Below are positions 54,885 to 64,000 of a stretch of DNA of 64,000 nt, in pieces (within the stretch, counting starts at the first letter, position 1; each line of letters begins with the position of its first letter). The stretch is from Ariolimax columbianus. Taxonomy: Eukaryota > Mollusca > Gastropoda > Stylommatophora > Arionidae. A program made the position numbers and the translations under genes. A model generated the notes under the pieces. The model saw only the letters and a list, made by a program, of their open reading frames with translations, was not told the DNA's origin and did not search any database. Location: NCBI GenBank assembly GCA_036924085.1, contig JAVGWX010000004.1:76139590-76203589 (forward strand). The letters run 5' to 3'.

Positions 54885-55435
54885 TAGGAGACCAGGGCCC
54901 TTTGCGTCGAATCACCGACCCCTGAATCAGCTGATTCCCAAACGATCTGCAGTTTGGTTGAGGAGATGGCGAACTGTTTCAGCAAGGTCTTGCAAAGGCT
55001 GTCCAGAGGACGTCTGCTGGATAATAAGGACATATTCCCACCCCTAGCCCCCCCCCCCCACCCCCCCCCCCCCCCGGCCAGCCGGATCATTTAGTAGGCC
55101 GGGACTTCCTGGGGAAAGAGGAACACTTGGCCGAAGAGGGCAAGAGTGACAGGCAAGGCCGATCTATCCTCGAGACGAGCTGAGTATGCTGGACTACATC
55201 TCTGTTGGAAATCAGATCACTCCTGCAGATCCGGTAGATGCGCCTCCGGTTGCGCAGTTGGAATGCCTCAAGACACTGCCAATTCGGCTGCAGTACTGTC
55301 AAGGTCTCTGAATTGTGCGGGAGGTTGGAGTAGGGACAGGAGGTATAGATATTGCACCTGGTCTTCGGAGAAAACTTTCGTTGGGACAAGACTCTGCGGA
55401 GAGAGTGCATGGATGAAGCCATCAGAACCAACCTA
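54885..55435 (-). mobile_element. LINE RT C-terminal fragment with poly-C tract
   Basis: The complement from 55435 reads ETLTVLQPNWQCLEAFQLRN, RRRIYRICRSDLISNRDVV and QHTQLVSRIDRPCLSLL, which parallel the SETWTV...LEAFxxRxLRxILxIxWxDxxxN stretch of LINE ORF2. C12-A-C15 at 55048-55075 interrupts it. Family unassigned. Confidence 0.58.
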
Positions 55436-55544
55436 CGTGCGTTAACCCAGTAATTAGTGCACTGGCTGCTAAGCGGAGCGTTCTAGATTCAATTCCCATT
55501 TGGTGTCGGATTTTTAAAAAAATGTTAAACTGATCCGGAGTCTT

Positions 55545-56355
55545 CTTCGTCTTCTTCTTCTTCGTACGCAGTCAGACAGTAACCATTATTTTTACGAAAA
55601 AAGCGGCGGTCATCCTGAGGCTGTCGACACTGGTGATGGCCACATCTGCTCTCTGATCCTCGTATGTCGGGCAGTTCTGCAGCAGATGTTCAGCGGTCAT
55701 TTTCCCGGTACCACACGACCATTCGTCGGTTCCACCTATCTTCAATTTGTTGAATAGGTGGTACCTCAGTCTATTGTAGTCAGTGCGAAGTCTAAAGACA
55801 ACGACCTGCTCTCTTCTGTTCAGCTGGTAATATGCATCGTTTTTGGTGTAACCAGTATGTTCGGTTTCCCATTTGGTCATGTATCTGGCTTTAATAAGCC
55901 GTTTTGACTCTTCGTACGTCATACTGGTATCTGTTTATGGTAGTCATGCACCTTCTTTTGCCAGTCTGTCTGCCTCCTCGTTGCCTTGGATGTTGCAGTG
56001 TGATGGGACCCACTGTACCACTACCCTTTTTGGTGCGGACTGCTGGCATAGTTGACAGAGTGCTGTTCTTAAGTCATTAAGCTCAGTGTTTTTCTGGCTT
56101 TTTAGCGCTGTGACTACGGAGAGAGCATCTGTAAGCAGGACTATAGGGCTTTCATTTTCTTTATGTGTCACCATTTCTTCCACTGCCGCCCTCAGTGCCT
56201 CTGCCTCCGCTCTGAAATTGCTTGTGTACTTACCAGTAGCGAATGACAGTGTTATTTTTCTGCCATTTGGTAGGTTCAGGAATGCTCCTGCCCCTCCGTT
56301 CTGTGTAGTGTTTGTTACAGAACCGTCGGTGTATGCATGGGTCCAGTCCGGAGTC
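55545..56355 (-). mobile_element. I-like LINE 3' part with RNase H, copy 2
   Basis: Same family and orientation as 30615-31865. Minus frames give LLTDALSVVTALKSQKNTEL, VQWVPSHCNIQGNEEADRLA, TYEESKRLIKARYMTKWETE and CGTGKMTAEHLLQNCPTY, i.e. RNase H then a CxxG...H...C zinc-type tail. Two stops replace the short linker after KEGA. The (GAA)n tail is at 55545-55566 (as cttcttc). 5' truncated at ~56352, where the likeness to the 31.4-kb copy stops. Confidence 0.82.
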
Positions 56356-57744
56356 GATCCAGCTTAAATAAAATAAATTGGATACCAGAGCGATTTTGGG
56401 AAAGAAACATCGGCCGGCGTGATGCTGACCACTTCAAGCTCTAGTATGCCGTTAGTTAAAACCTTTACCACGCTGCAGGCCGCTGTATGCGCCATGCTCG
56501 TGACGCTGTCCAAATAAAAAATGTTGAAAAAATGTTGAAATTGTTTTCCTCTAAGTACGGAGACCCTACCGATAGCCATTTTTATACTGCTGGATTCGTC
56601 ACGTCCATCTACACACGCTTTTTGCCGGTAAAAGTATCGTATGTTAGATTACAAATGGCTTTTGAACGATTTATTATTTTTTTTCGCCGATTGGAGCAGG
56701 CCGACTTTTTGGGGAAAGGTGAAGTAGGTTGTTGGGAAAGATCTTTATCTTGTAAATCTGTTTATTTTATTTGTTTAGATGAAAGAACTACGCTTGAATT
56801 GGAAACTAACAGAGTATGTCGATATCGTAAACACAGTATCGATTCTTTGTTATGGTTTCCATGGTTTTCTATCGGAGAGACTAGGCCTAGCCGGGAAAGT
56901 TCAAATATTTAAATTTTTTTCAAAAAATTTCACATTCATCTTCTTGTATCTCAGAAACTAACAAACACACAACAACAACAATAACATCAACAAGTTCTTT
57001 ATTCAATTGTGTCTCTAAACACAAGAAAATCATATTTATTGACAAACAAACAGAATAGTTACAATTTTTGAAAGTTGCAAAATTGAGAAATGTGAAAAAT
57101 TTTCAAAAATTCAGTGTGGCGTGCTAAAGGTAAAGAAAATATTGGCCTAGCATCATATTTGCAATATGCCACATTGGCGTGTAACATGGAATCTGTGCTA
57201 TTTTATATTTTAAAAATTGTGTTACAGAACCCGTTTATGAATTCTCCCTTGTGTTACGGACAACAGTCGCTTACAACGACACAGGTACGGCGTTCAATCA
57301 CAGGTTAAGTAGGAGCTGCGTTTGTTCAAAAAGATGTTTTCATATTTGGACTATTTTATTCTGAGTAAATCAATACCAATGTGGCTTTGTCCTGATGTAT
57401 CAGTACTCCTCTAGTCAGCCGGCTTGTATGTTTTCTTCGAATTGTACCCAGTAGCATCAATGAAACTCCACATGAAGTATTTCCGTATAAATATCCTTTG
57501 AAGGAAGTGTTTGTCTCTACCCACTTAAACAATACAAATCAAAACCGCACGATGTTCTTTAATTGAACACTTTGTGAGCGCGAGCGGCAGTTCGTATTTG
57601 AGCTGCACACGTGCATCGTACACCTCCCGTCTGCTATCTACAGAAATGAATGTTACTGCTACCTAATGACATCTTCAAAAACTACCAACAACTTTATTTT
57701 TTAATTATATCATTTCAGTTTAAAAGATAAAGGAAGTCTTTCAG
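56356..57744. other. spacer with one unrecognised 141-codon frame
   Basis: The plus frame 56487-56912 begins MRHARDAVQIKNVEKMLKLF and has aromatic/basic stretches (FERFIIFFRRLEQADFLGKG). I recognise no domain, and no splice or TATA signal stands out. The rest, including an AT-rich part at 56940-57110, holds nothing I can support. Confidence 0.3.
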
Positions 57745-57975
57745 AAGACTTAACCGCTGGTCAGAAATGAAGTGTTAGAAACTTCAGTTTACTAAGCCTC
57801 GACTTGTGAGGTGGGGTGGCCAGTTGTCTTCCTCGCTGAATTTTCCTTCCCTAACCGTAAGTGAGGTACCTATTTATAACTGGTTCAACTGTAGCGTACC
57901 GTAAGCTAGAGTTGAATATCGTACCTTTGCCATGAAAAGTGAGTGCTTCTCCACTACTCTAATCATAGGCTTCTC
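57745..57975 (-). mobile_element. tRNA-derived SINE family S3, copy 3
   Basis: cctcgacttgtgaggtgggg, cttcctcgctgaattttcct, aactggttcaactgtagcgt and tttgccatgaaaagtgagtg follow family order. Head at the right, minus strand. Its uninterrupted middle confirms the empty site used to define the 14.4-kb insertion. Confidence 0.65.
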
Positions 57976-57984
57976 ATTGGCTAC

Positions 57985-58790
57985 AAATCAATAATGGCTG
58001 TCAGTCACGGGCTTTTCCTGGGTAAGTTCACGAGCCTTAGGAAATATACGAAAGGGCGTCAAAATATAACCGTAAATAATTGTTTCCTGACAGAAGCGGG
58101 CAGAAACCCGTTTATCTTGCCAGATTTTGTTAAGGCGTGCAAGCGCCGTTATTGTCTGTGCAATTCTGTCTAACACTTTGAATTTTGATCCTTCATCACT
58201 GACAATCGACCCCAGATATTTAAAACGGTCAACCACTTCGAGTTCCTGGCCATTAGTTTTTATCCTGCTGTTGAAGCATTCGGCGTTGTTGGTAATTAAT
58301 TGTGTCTCTTCAGCGTTTATCTCCAACCATAGTCAAGAGCTGTTTCATCGAGCCTTCTGATCCATTCCTGAAGTTCTGCTTCTGAACCCGCCAACCCGTC
58401 GATGTCATCTGCAAAACGAAGGCTTATAATCATTCGGCCCCCTATCTTGACAGTACCAAGATGACCTAAAAGTGCCTCACTCATAATTCACTCATAATAA
58501 GGAATATATTGAAAAGAGTTGGAGAGAGTGCACAACCCTTTCTCCCGCCAACTGATGTTTGAAACTAGTGCCCTTGCATCCCATTCACAAAAACTGCGCT
58601 GGACGCCTTGTAATACATGTGTTCAATGACATTTATCATTATTCCGTTGATTGTATACATCCTCATGGTTGTCCATAGCGCTTTATGCCATACCCTATCA
58701 AACGCCTTCTTAAAATCAACAAAAAAACCAAAGCACCGGCTTGGAGAGGAGATGGGCTCCGCCAAGAGACAACCGCCCAAGATTCACCTC
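57985..58790 (-). mobile_element. LINE RT fragment (palm to thumb)
   Basis: The complement from 58720 reads GFFVDFKKAFDRVWHKALW, a GGRKGCALSPTLFNIF-like block, then SLRFADDIDGLAGSEAELQE (catalytic box at 58404-58416 complement), MEINAEETQLITNN and FKYLGSIVSDEGSKFKVLDR with TALARLNKIW. The catalytic Asps are intact but at least two stops (CALSP upstream, YGWR*) and missing ends make it a remnant. Different family from the RTE at 7.4 kb. Confidence 0.8.
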
Positions 58791-59469
58791 CCATGTACTA
58801 CTGACAGTAGTTTAAATCAGATTTTTAATAGAAAAATATAAGATTTCATAACAATTGTCTAGAATTTAAACCACGGACCTCTAGCCCCATAGGCGAGGAT
58901 AACATCCCTAGATCATCGTGGTGTTAAACGTTTAACAAAGAAAGTTTCTAGTGTTGGTTTGTTTTGAATACGCAGACAAACAGAAGCACGTTTCGTTTCG
59001 TATACAAATAACCTGGCTTTTTTTTTATTTAAAAAAAAAAAAAAGCTCGCTCTACGACTATGTAAAATTCGGTGGCGCTTACAGCCGAAACATAAACAAA
59101 CCGCAGCTGTTCCCCGATCTCAACTATTTATTCATTAACGCCATTATATAATGGCATGTATTGATCAGATTTGAAACAAAAATTCGAAAGAAAAAAAGAT
59201 AAGGCCTCGTCCGTGATTTGAACCATGGGCCTTCTCGCATAGTAAGTGAAAATCAAGTGTTTCAATCAGTCAATCAGATTACTATTAATGCCTGGCGAAG
59301 GAGAATCCTGAATTAATTGTATGATTTACTGACTCGGCCGTAAATTCAGTGTATATTTCACCCCTTCTCTCACATTCACAGAAATTGGCGCAAAATAGCT
59401 CGTTCTATGATCAGATGCCATATACTGACGTTCTCATAGAAAGACTGTGTCGCATCAGCCTGGACAAAG
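58791..59469. other. spacer with two weak tRNA-like heads
   Basis: 58855-58925 and 59190-59275 on the minus strand show B-box-like text (gtccgtggtttaaattc, atggttcaaatcacg) after clover-leaf-like segments. Probably old SINE heads; too weak to call separately. A10+ run at ~59030. Confidence 0.35.
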
Positions 59470-59920
59470 AGGTACAGATTGTCACTAATCTCCATAGTGC
59501 TGAGACCAAAACCCTATCTCACGTCCTCATAGTAACAGGCTGTGTCACAGGGCCTGGCCAACCAGGTGTAGGTTGCCACTGTAATCTTCGTAGTGCTGAG
59601 ACCAAAACCATATCTTACGTCCTCATAGTAACAGGCTGTGTCACAGCGCCTGGCCAACGATGTGAAGATTGTCACTAATCTCCGTAGTACTGAGACCAAT
59701 ATCCGTTCTCAAGTCCACACGTAAAAAGGCTGCGTCACAGTAGCCGGGCCAACGAGGTGTTAATTGCCACTGCAATATATGTAGTGATGAGCTAGCTCAA
59801 ACCAAAACCCTATCTTACGTCCACATAGAAACCGACTGTGTTACAGCAGCCTGGCCAAAGAGGTGTGGATTGCCAACGTAATCTCCGTAGCGCTGAGCTA
59901 GCTGGTAGCCCTACCAATAC
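59470..59920. repeat. ~96-bp array, 5 diverged copies
   Basis: tagtgctgagaccaaaaccc, then acgtcc.catagtaacaggctg and gcctggcca recur at 94-106 bp spacing. Older than its neighbours, judged by divergence. Confidence 0.85.
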
Positions 59921-60299
59921 ACTTAAGACAGAATAACTCACTCAGAGCTTATTCTTGAGTTTGCATTATTATATTAGAAACGTAACTACAGCTTACTACT
60001 AAAGACAGTTCGTCATGAGTAAACACGAGTAGACTCAAGTACACTCTTTTAAGCTTTTGTGAACATCGGTACATCGGCATAAATCGCAGGACGTTCACGC
60101 TGTGACTAATTCTAAATGTTCCGTAAGCTGGTTTCTTATGTTGATGCTATACGAGCGAAATTGGTGATTTATTCCGGTTTTTTGTTGTTTTTGGTCACTC
60201 TGTGATTGTGCATTCATATATATATATATTACTCCCTTGTGTTGTTTCTACTATCATTATGTCTTTTCAACGATGAAAGTCCCTTCTATAATAACAACA
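59921..60299. other. unannotated spacer
   Basis: Nothing supported. Confidence 0.4.
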
Positions 60300-61645
60300 A
60301 ACATTATATTTATAGAACCATGGAAGCCACTTCTGATGGAACAACCATCATTATGTCTATAGAACGCTAGAGGCCACTTCTGATGGAACAACCATCATTA
60401 TGTCTATAGAACGCTAGAGGCCACTTCTGATGGAACAACCATCATTTTGTCTATAGAACGCTAGAGGCCACTTCTGATGGAACAACCATCATTATGTCTA
60501 TAGAACGCTAGAGGCCACTTCTGATGGAACAACCATCATTATGTCTATAGAACGCTAGAGGCCACTTCTGATGGAACAACCATCATTATGTCTGTAGAAC
60601 GCTAGAGGCCACTTCTGATGGAACAACCATCATTATGTCTATAGAACGCTAGAGGCCACTTCTGATGGAACAACCATCATTATGTCTATAGAACGCTAGA
60701 GGCCACTTCTGATGGAACAACCATCATTATGTCTATAGAACGCTAGAGGCCACTTCTGATGGAACAACCATCATTTTGTCTATAGAACGCTAGAGGCCAC
60801 TTCTGATGGAACAACCATCATTATGTCTATAGAACGCTAGAGGCCACTTCTGATGGAACAACCATCATTTTGTCTATAGAACGCTAGAGGCCACTTCTGA
60901 TGGAACAACCATCATTATGTCTATAGAACGCTAGAGGCCACTTCTGATGGAACAACCATCATTATGTCTATAGAACGCTAGAGGCCACTTCTGATGGAAC
61001 AACCATCATTATGTCTATAGAACGCTAGAGGCCACTTCTGATGGAACAACCATCATTTTGTCTATAGAACGCTAGAGACCACTTCTGATGGAACAACCAT
61101 CATTATGTCTATAGAACGCTAGAGGCCACTTCTGATGGAACAACCATCATTATGTCTATAGAACGCTAGAGGCCACTTCTGATGGAACAACCATCATTAT
61201 GTCTGTAGAACGCTAGAGGCCACTTCTGATGGAACAACCATCATTATGTCTATAGAACGCTAGAGGCCACTTCTGATGGAACAACCATCATTATGTCTAT
61301 AGAACGCTAGAGGCCACTTCTGATGGAACAACCATCATTTTGTCTATAGAACGCTAGAGGCCACTTCTGATGGAACAACCATCATTATGTCTATAGAACG
61401 CTAGAGGCCACTTCTGATGGAACAACCATCATTATGTCTATAGAACGCTAGAGGCCACTTCTGATGGAACAACCATCATTATGTCTGTAGAACGCTAGAG
61501 GCCACTTCTGATGGAACAACCATCATTATGTCTATAGAACGCTAGAGGCCACTTCTGATGGAACAACCATCATTATGTCTATAGAACGCTAGAGGCCACT
61601 TCTGATGGAACAACCATCATTATGTCTATAGAACGCTAGAAGCCA
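60300..61645. repeat. 47-bp array, ~28.6 copies
   Basis: Unit ctagaggccacttctgatgg + aacaaccatcattatgtcta + tagaacg. Two marker variants (ttttgtc and gtctgtag) recur three units apart; units 16-21 and 22-27 form a repeated 6-unit (282-bp) block. Stops in every frame, so no open reading frame. Confidence 0.96.
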
Positions 61646-61689
61646 CTTCTGCTGCATCAACTTTTATAGTGTTGTAAACGTTATCGTTA

Positions 61690-61860
61690 CATAATGAGGT
61701 TGTATACATTTTGTGTTTGTTGTTGTTGCTGTTATATCACTTTGTTGAATATGATAAAATTTAATCAATGTTGTGTATGGTTGTTGTTGAATCTCTTGGT
61801 ATTAAATGACGAAGGTGTTTCAATACTGTGTTTTGTTGTTGTTGTTGTATTCAATCAATC
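61690..61860. repeat. GTT-rich diverged repeat
   Basis: gttgttgttg runs with gtgttttgttg..., related in style to 62820-63070 on the other side of the 29-bp array. Confidence 0.55.
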
Positions 61861-61925
61861 AAATCAATCAAAGCCCGTCGCTCTACTCAGTACATAGGCC
61901 ATCGACGCCATCTCGCGAGCGTACA
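61850..61925 (-). mobile_element. LINE 3' terminus only
   Basis: The complement ends gagcgacgggctttgattg + atttgattgattg, the same terminus as the LINE fragment at 25110-25190 (gatgagcgacgggctttgat). A near-complete 5' truncation. Confidence 0.6.
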
Positions 61926-62275
61926 CGGTCCTGGGCTGCTGTTTCTGCCTCTCTCCAGGTGTACACGGACCTGGGCTGCTGTTTCTGCCTCTCTCCACGT
62001 GAAATTATTTAAGTTTAGCTCCTTATCGCATTCGCTTCTCCGCGTATTTTTGGGTCTACCTCTGTCTCTTTTCCCTTGAGGAGTCCATGTAGGAGCCTGT
62101 CTGTCTATGTTAGACTGTGCCTTCCGAAACGTGCGTCCTATCCAGACCCATTTCCTTCGCTTGATTTGTTGTCTTCATTCCTCACCATGTCCTGCCACGT
62201 TATGCTATTTATCCTTCATGGGCATCTGTTAACGAATGACTGGAGTCTTTGTTGTATGACCTTGGTGTCTCCGTG
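61926..62275. other. unannotated spacer
   Basis: acctgggctgctgtttctgc is directly duplicated with a ~40-bp period at 61928-61998. Nothing else. Confidence 0.4.
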
Positions 62276-62756
62276 TCTCCACTTCATACAGCAACACCGA
62301 CTTGACACTTGTCTCCACTCCATACAGCAACACCGACTTGTCTCCACTCCATACAGCAACACCGACTTGTCTCCACTCCATACAGCAACACCGACTTGAC
62401 ACTTGTCTCCACTCCATACAGCAACACCGACTTGTCTCCACTCCATACAGCAACACCGACTTGTCTCCACTCCATACAGCAACACCGACTTGTCTCCACT
62501 CCATACAGCAACACCGACTTGTCTCCACTGCATACAGCAACACCGACTTGTCTCCACTCCATACAGCAACACCGACTTGTCTCCACTCCATACAGCAACA
62601 CCGACTTGTCTCCACTCCATACAGCAACACCGACTTGTCTCCACTCCATACAGCAACACCGACTTGTCTCCACTCCATACAGCAACACCGACTTGTCTCC
62701 ACTCCATACAGCAACACCGACTTGTCTCCACTCCATACAGCAACACCGACTTGACA
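62276..62756. repeat. 29-bp array, ~16 copies, open in all six frames
   Basis: Unit tctccactccatacagcaac + accgacttg. Two or three copies carry an extra gacacttg. Neither strand of the unit contains a stop in any frame, so six overlapping open frames of 127-312 codons arise. Not coding by any other sign. Confidence 0.95.
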
Positions 62757-62819
62757 CTTGCGTTGAATATTTTAATTGTGGTGTGAATCTTGATATCTCT
62801 GGATCTCCATATGTTATGT

Positions 62820-63070
62820 TTAGTGTTGTTGTATTCCTTGGTTGTAAAGTGATGAAGTTGTAACTATATTGTGTTTTGTTGTTGATGATGTTGTTGATGT
62901 TGAGGTATTCCTTGGTTGATAATGATGAAGTTGTAACTTTATTGTGTTTTGTTGTCGTTGCTGTTGTTGTGGTATTCCTAATTGCTGGTGATGAGGCTGT
63001 ATCAATATTGTGTTTTGTTGTTGTTGTTGATGTTGCTGTTGTGGTATCCCGTTCTTGTAAATGATGATGT
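62820..63070. repeat. ~75-bp diverged array, 3-4 copies
   Basis: gtattccttggttg.aa.tgatgaagttgtaact + ttattgtgttttgttg units separated by (GTT)n of changing length. Confidence 0.75.
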
Positions 63071-63624
63071 TGTAATATCATCACATTGCGCTTAAAGAGT
63101 CTGTCAATTTCATACACAACCCTCGTAATTAACCTGTATATGCTTGGCATATGCGGAAATGCTAAGAATACAAGGAGGTTGGAGAGTGGTAGAAATAATG
63201 CTACAGGTGAATTAACGTTCACATCATTACATTAACAATTGAACGCAAATTCTTCTGCGACGGCATTATATTTTACTATGGCTGTTGATATTGAGATCCT
63301 TAAACCTTTTTTGTTTGTTGGTCTACAGATATGATTTTGTTGCGTGCAGAGAAATAAATGAATAAAGAACTGGGGAGGGAGAATGACTTTTAAGTTTAGA
63401 CTAATAAGCAATTAGTTATTAATATGTTTTGTAACACATGTATTCGTTTCCCAATCCATCAACATTTTCTTTTGCTGTAAAATGTGTAAAACACTGAAAA
63501 TAGAATCCAAGTGAATGTTAATGTGTTAAATGTCAAATAATGCACAATTTTCAATCCTATTTATGCATATAATTTGGAATGTACCTTTTGAGCCTGATAA
63601 TCCTCGAAAAGGGGGAATAATATT
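63071..63624. other. unannotated AT-rich spacer
   Basis: Nothing supported. Confidence 0.4.
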
Positions 63625-64000
63625 CTAACATGTGGTTGGAGGAGGTAATGACATTCTGACAGAAGGTGGAAGGGGATAATGACTTTCTGACAGAAGGTGG
63701 AAGGGAGTAATGACGTTCTGACAGATGGTGGAAGGGAGTAATGACATTCTGACAGATGGTGGAAGGGGATAATGACATTCTGACAGATGGTGGAAGGGGA
63801 TAATGACGTTCTGACAGAAGGTGGAAGGGAGTAATGACATTCTGACAGATGGTGGAAGGGTATAATGACGTTCTGACAGAAGGTGGAAGAGCATAATGAC
63901 GTTCTGACAGATGGTGGAAGGGGGCAATGACGTTCTGACAGATGGTGAAAGGGGATAATGACGTTCTGGCAGATGGTGGAAGGGAGTAATGACGTTCTGA
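63625..64000. repeat. 31-bp array, ~12 copies, cut by window edge
   Basis: Unit gttctgacagatggtggaag + gggataatgac with atg/aag and gata/gagta variants. It runs to the last base, so the array continues to the right. Confidence 0.93.

Noticed and set aside
60300..62756. Possible CRISPR-like arrays (47-bp and 29-bp repeats)
   Set aside because: Units are contiguous with no unique spacers, and the setting is eukaryotic. They are minisatellites.
62216..63222. 312-codon minus frame
   Set aside because: Most of it is the 29-bp array, which is open in all six frames.
1..64000. A bacterial-type defence, biosynthetic or phage system
   Set aside because: No operonic gene clusters, ribosome binding sites or such protein families; everything fits animal genomic DNA.

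Overview
This is metazoan nuclear DNA. It has spliced-gene signals, decayed non-LTR retrotransposons of several clades (RTE/BovB-like, CR1-like, an RNase H-bearing I-like group), mariner remnants, tRNA-derived SINEs and very many minisatellites. No prokaryotic operon, phage or plasmid feature is visible. The mix of repeats looks to me like a mollusc (gastropod or cephalopod type) or another lophotrochozoan; this is recognition, not a database match.

I can support one host protein-coding gene. It lies on the + strand. A short exon at 13404-13473 encodes a signal peptide and ends in a consensus splice donor. A large exon at 34595-36828 starts after a strong acceptor and encodes the rest of a type I membrane protein. 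The two exons join in compatible phase (1 nt + 2 nt, giving a Gly codon) to predict 767 residues: a cysteine-free glycosylatable ectodomain, one TM helix and a long Ser-rich tail ending in LPSY and PPPY. Such tails recruit WW-domain Nedd4-family ubiquitin ligases in Commissureless, NDFIP and PRRG proteins. A TATA box and GC boxes at 12621-12663 are a plausible core promoter. The 21-kb intron is packed with transposon debris.

Layout: 1-7 kb, tandem arrays with a zinc-finger LINE end. 7.4-11 kb, a nearly full-length dead RTE LINE with an array grown in its 3' end. 11-13.4 kb, spacer, promoter and 5' UTR. 13.5-34.6 kb, the intron, with nested SINEs, LINE fragments and a 1.3-kb 55-bp array inside an RT frame. 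34.6-37.6 kb, last coding exon and 3' UTR. 37.6-46 kb, mariner remnants with SINE and LINE pieces. 46-58.8 kb, LINE/SINE remnants and small arrays. 59-64 kb, five large minisatellites, the last running off the edge.

The main genomic theme is minisatellite birth inside transposons. About 13 kb (roughly a fifth) of the window is tandem array, and at least eight arrays lie inside recognisable LINE or SINE copies. Several have higher-order periodicity. A second theme is a ~320-bp non-tRNA retroposon family (called A here) with an (AAC)n tail and target-site duplications, including a three-level nested insertion. B, C, D, E, F and S3 below are labels made up here for other dispersed families; 'sense' for these means the strand on which the simple-repeat tail or tRNA-like head reads normally.
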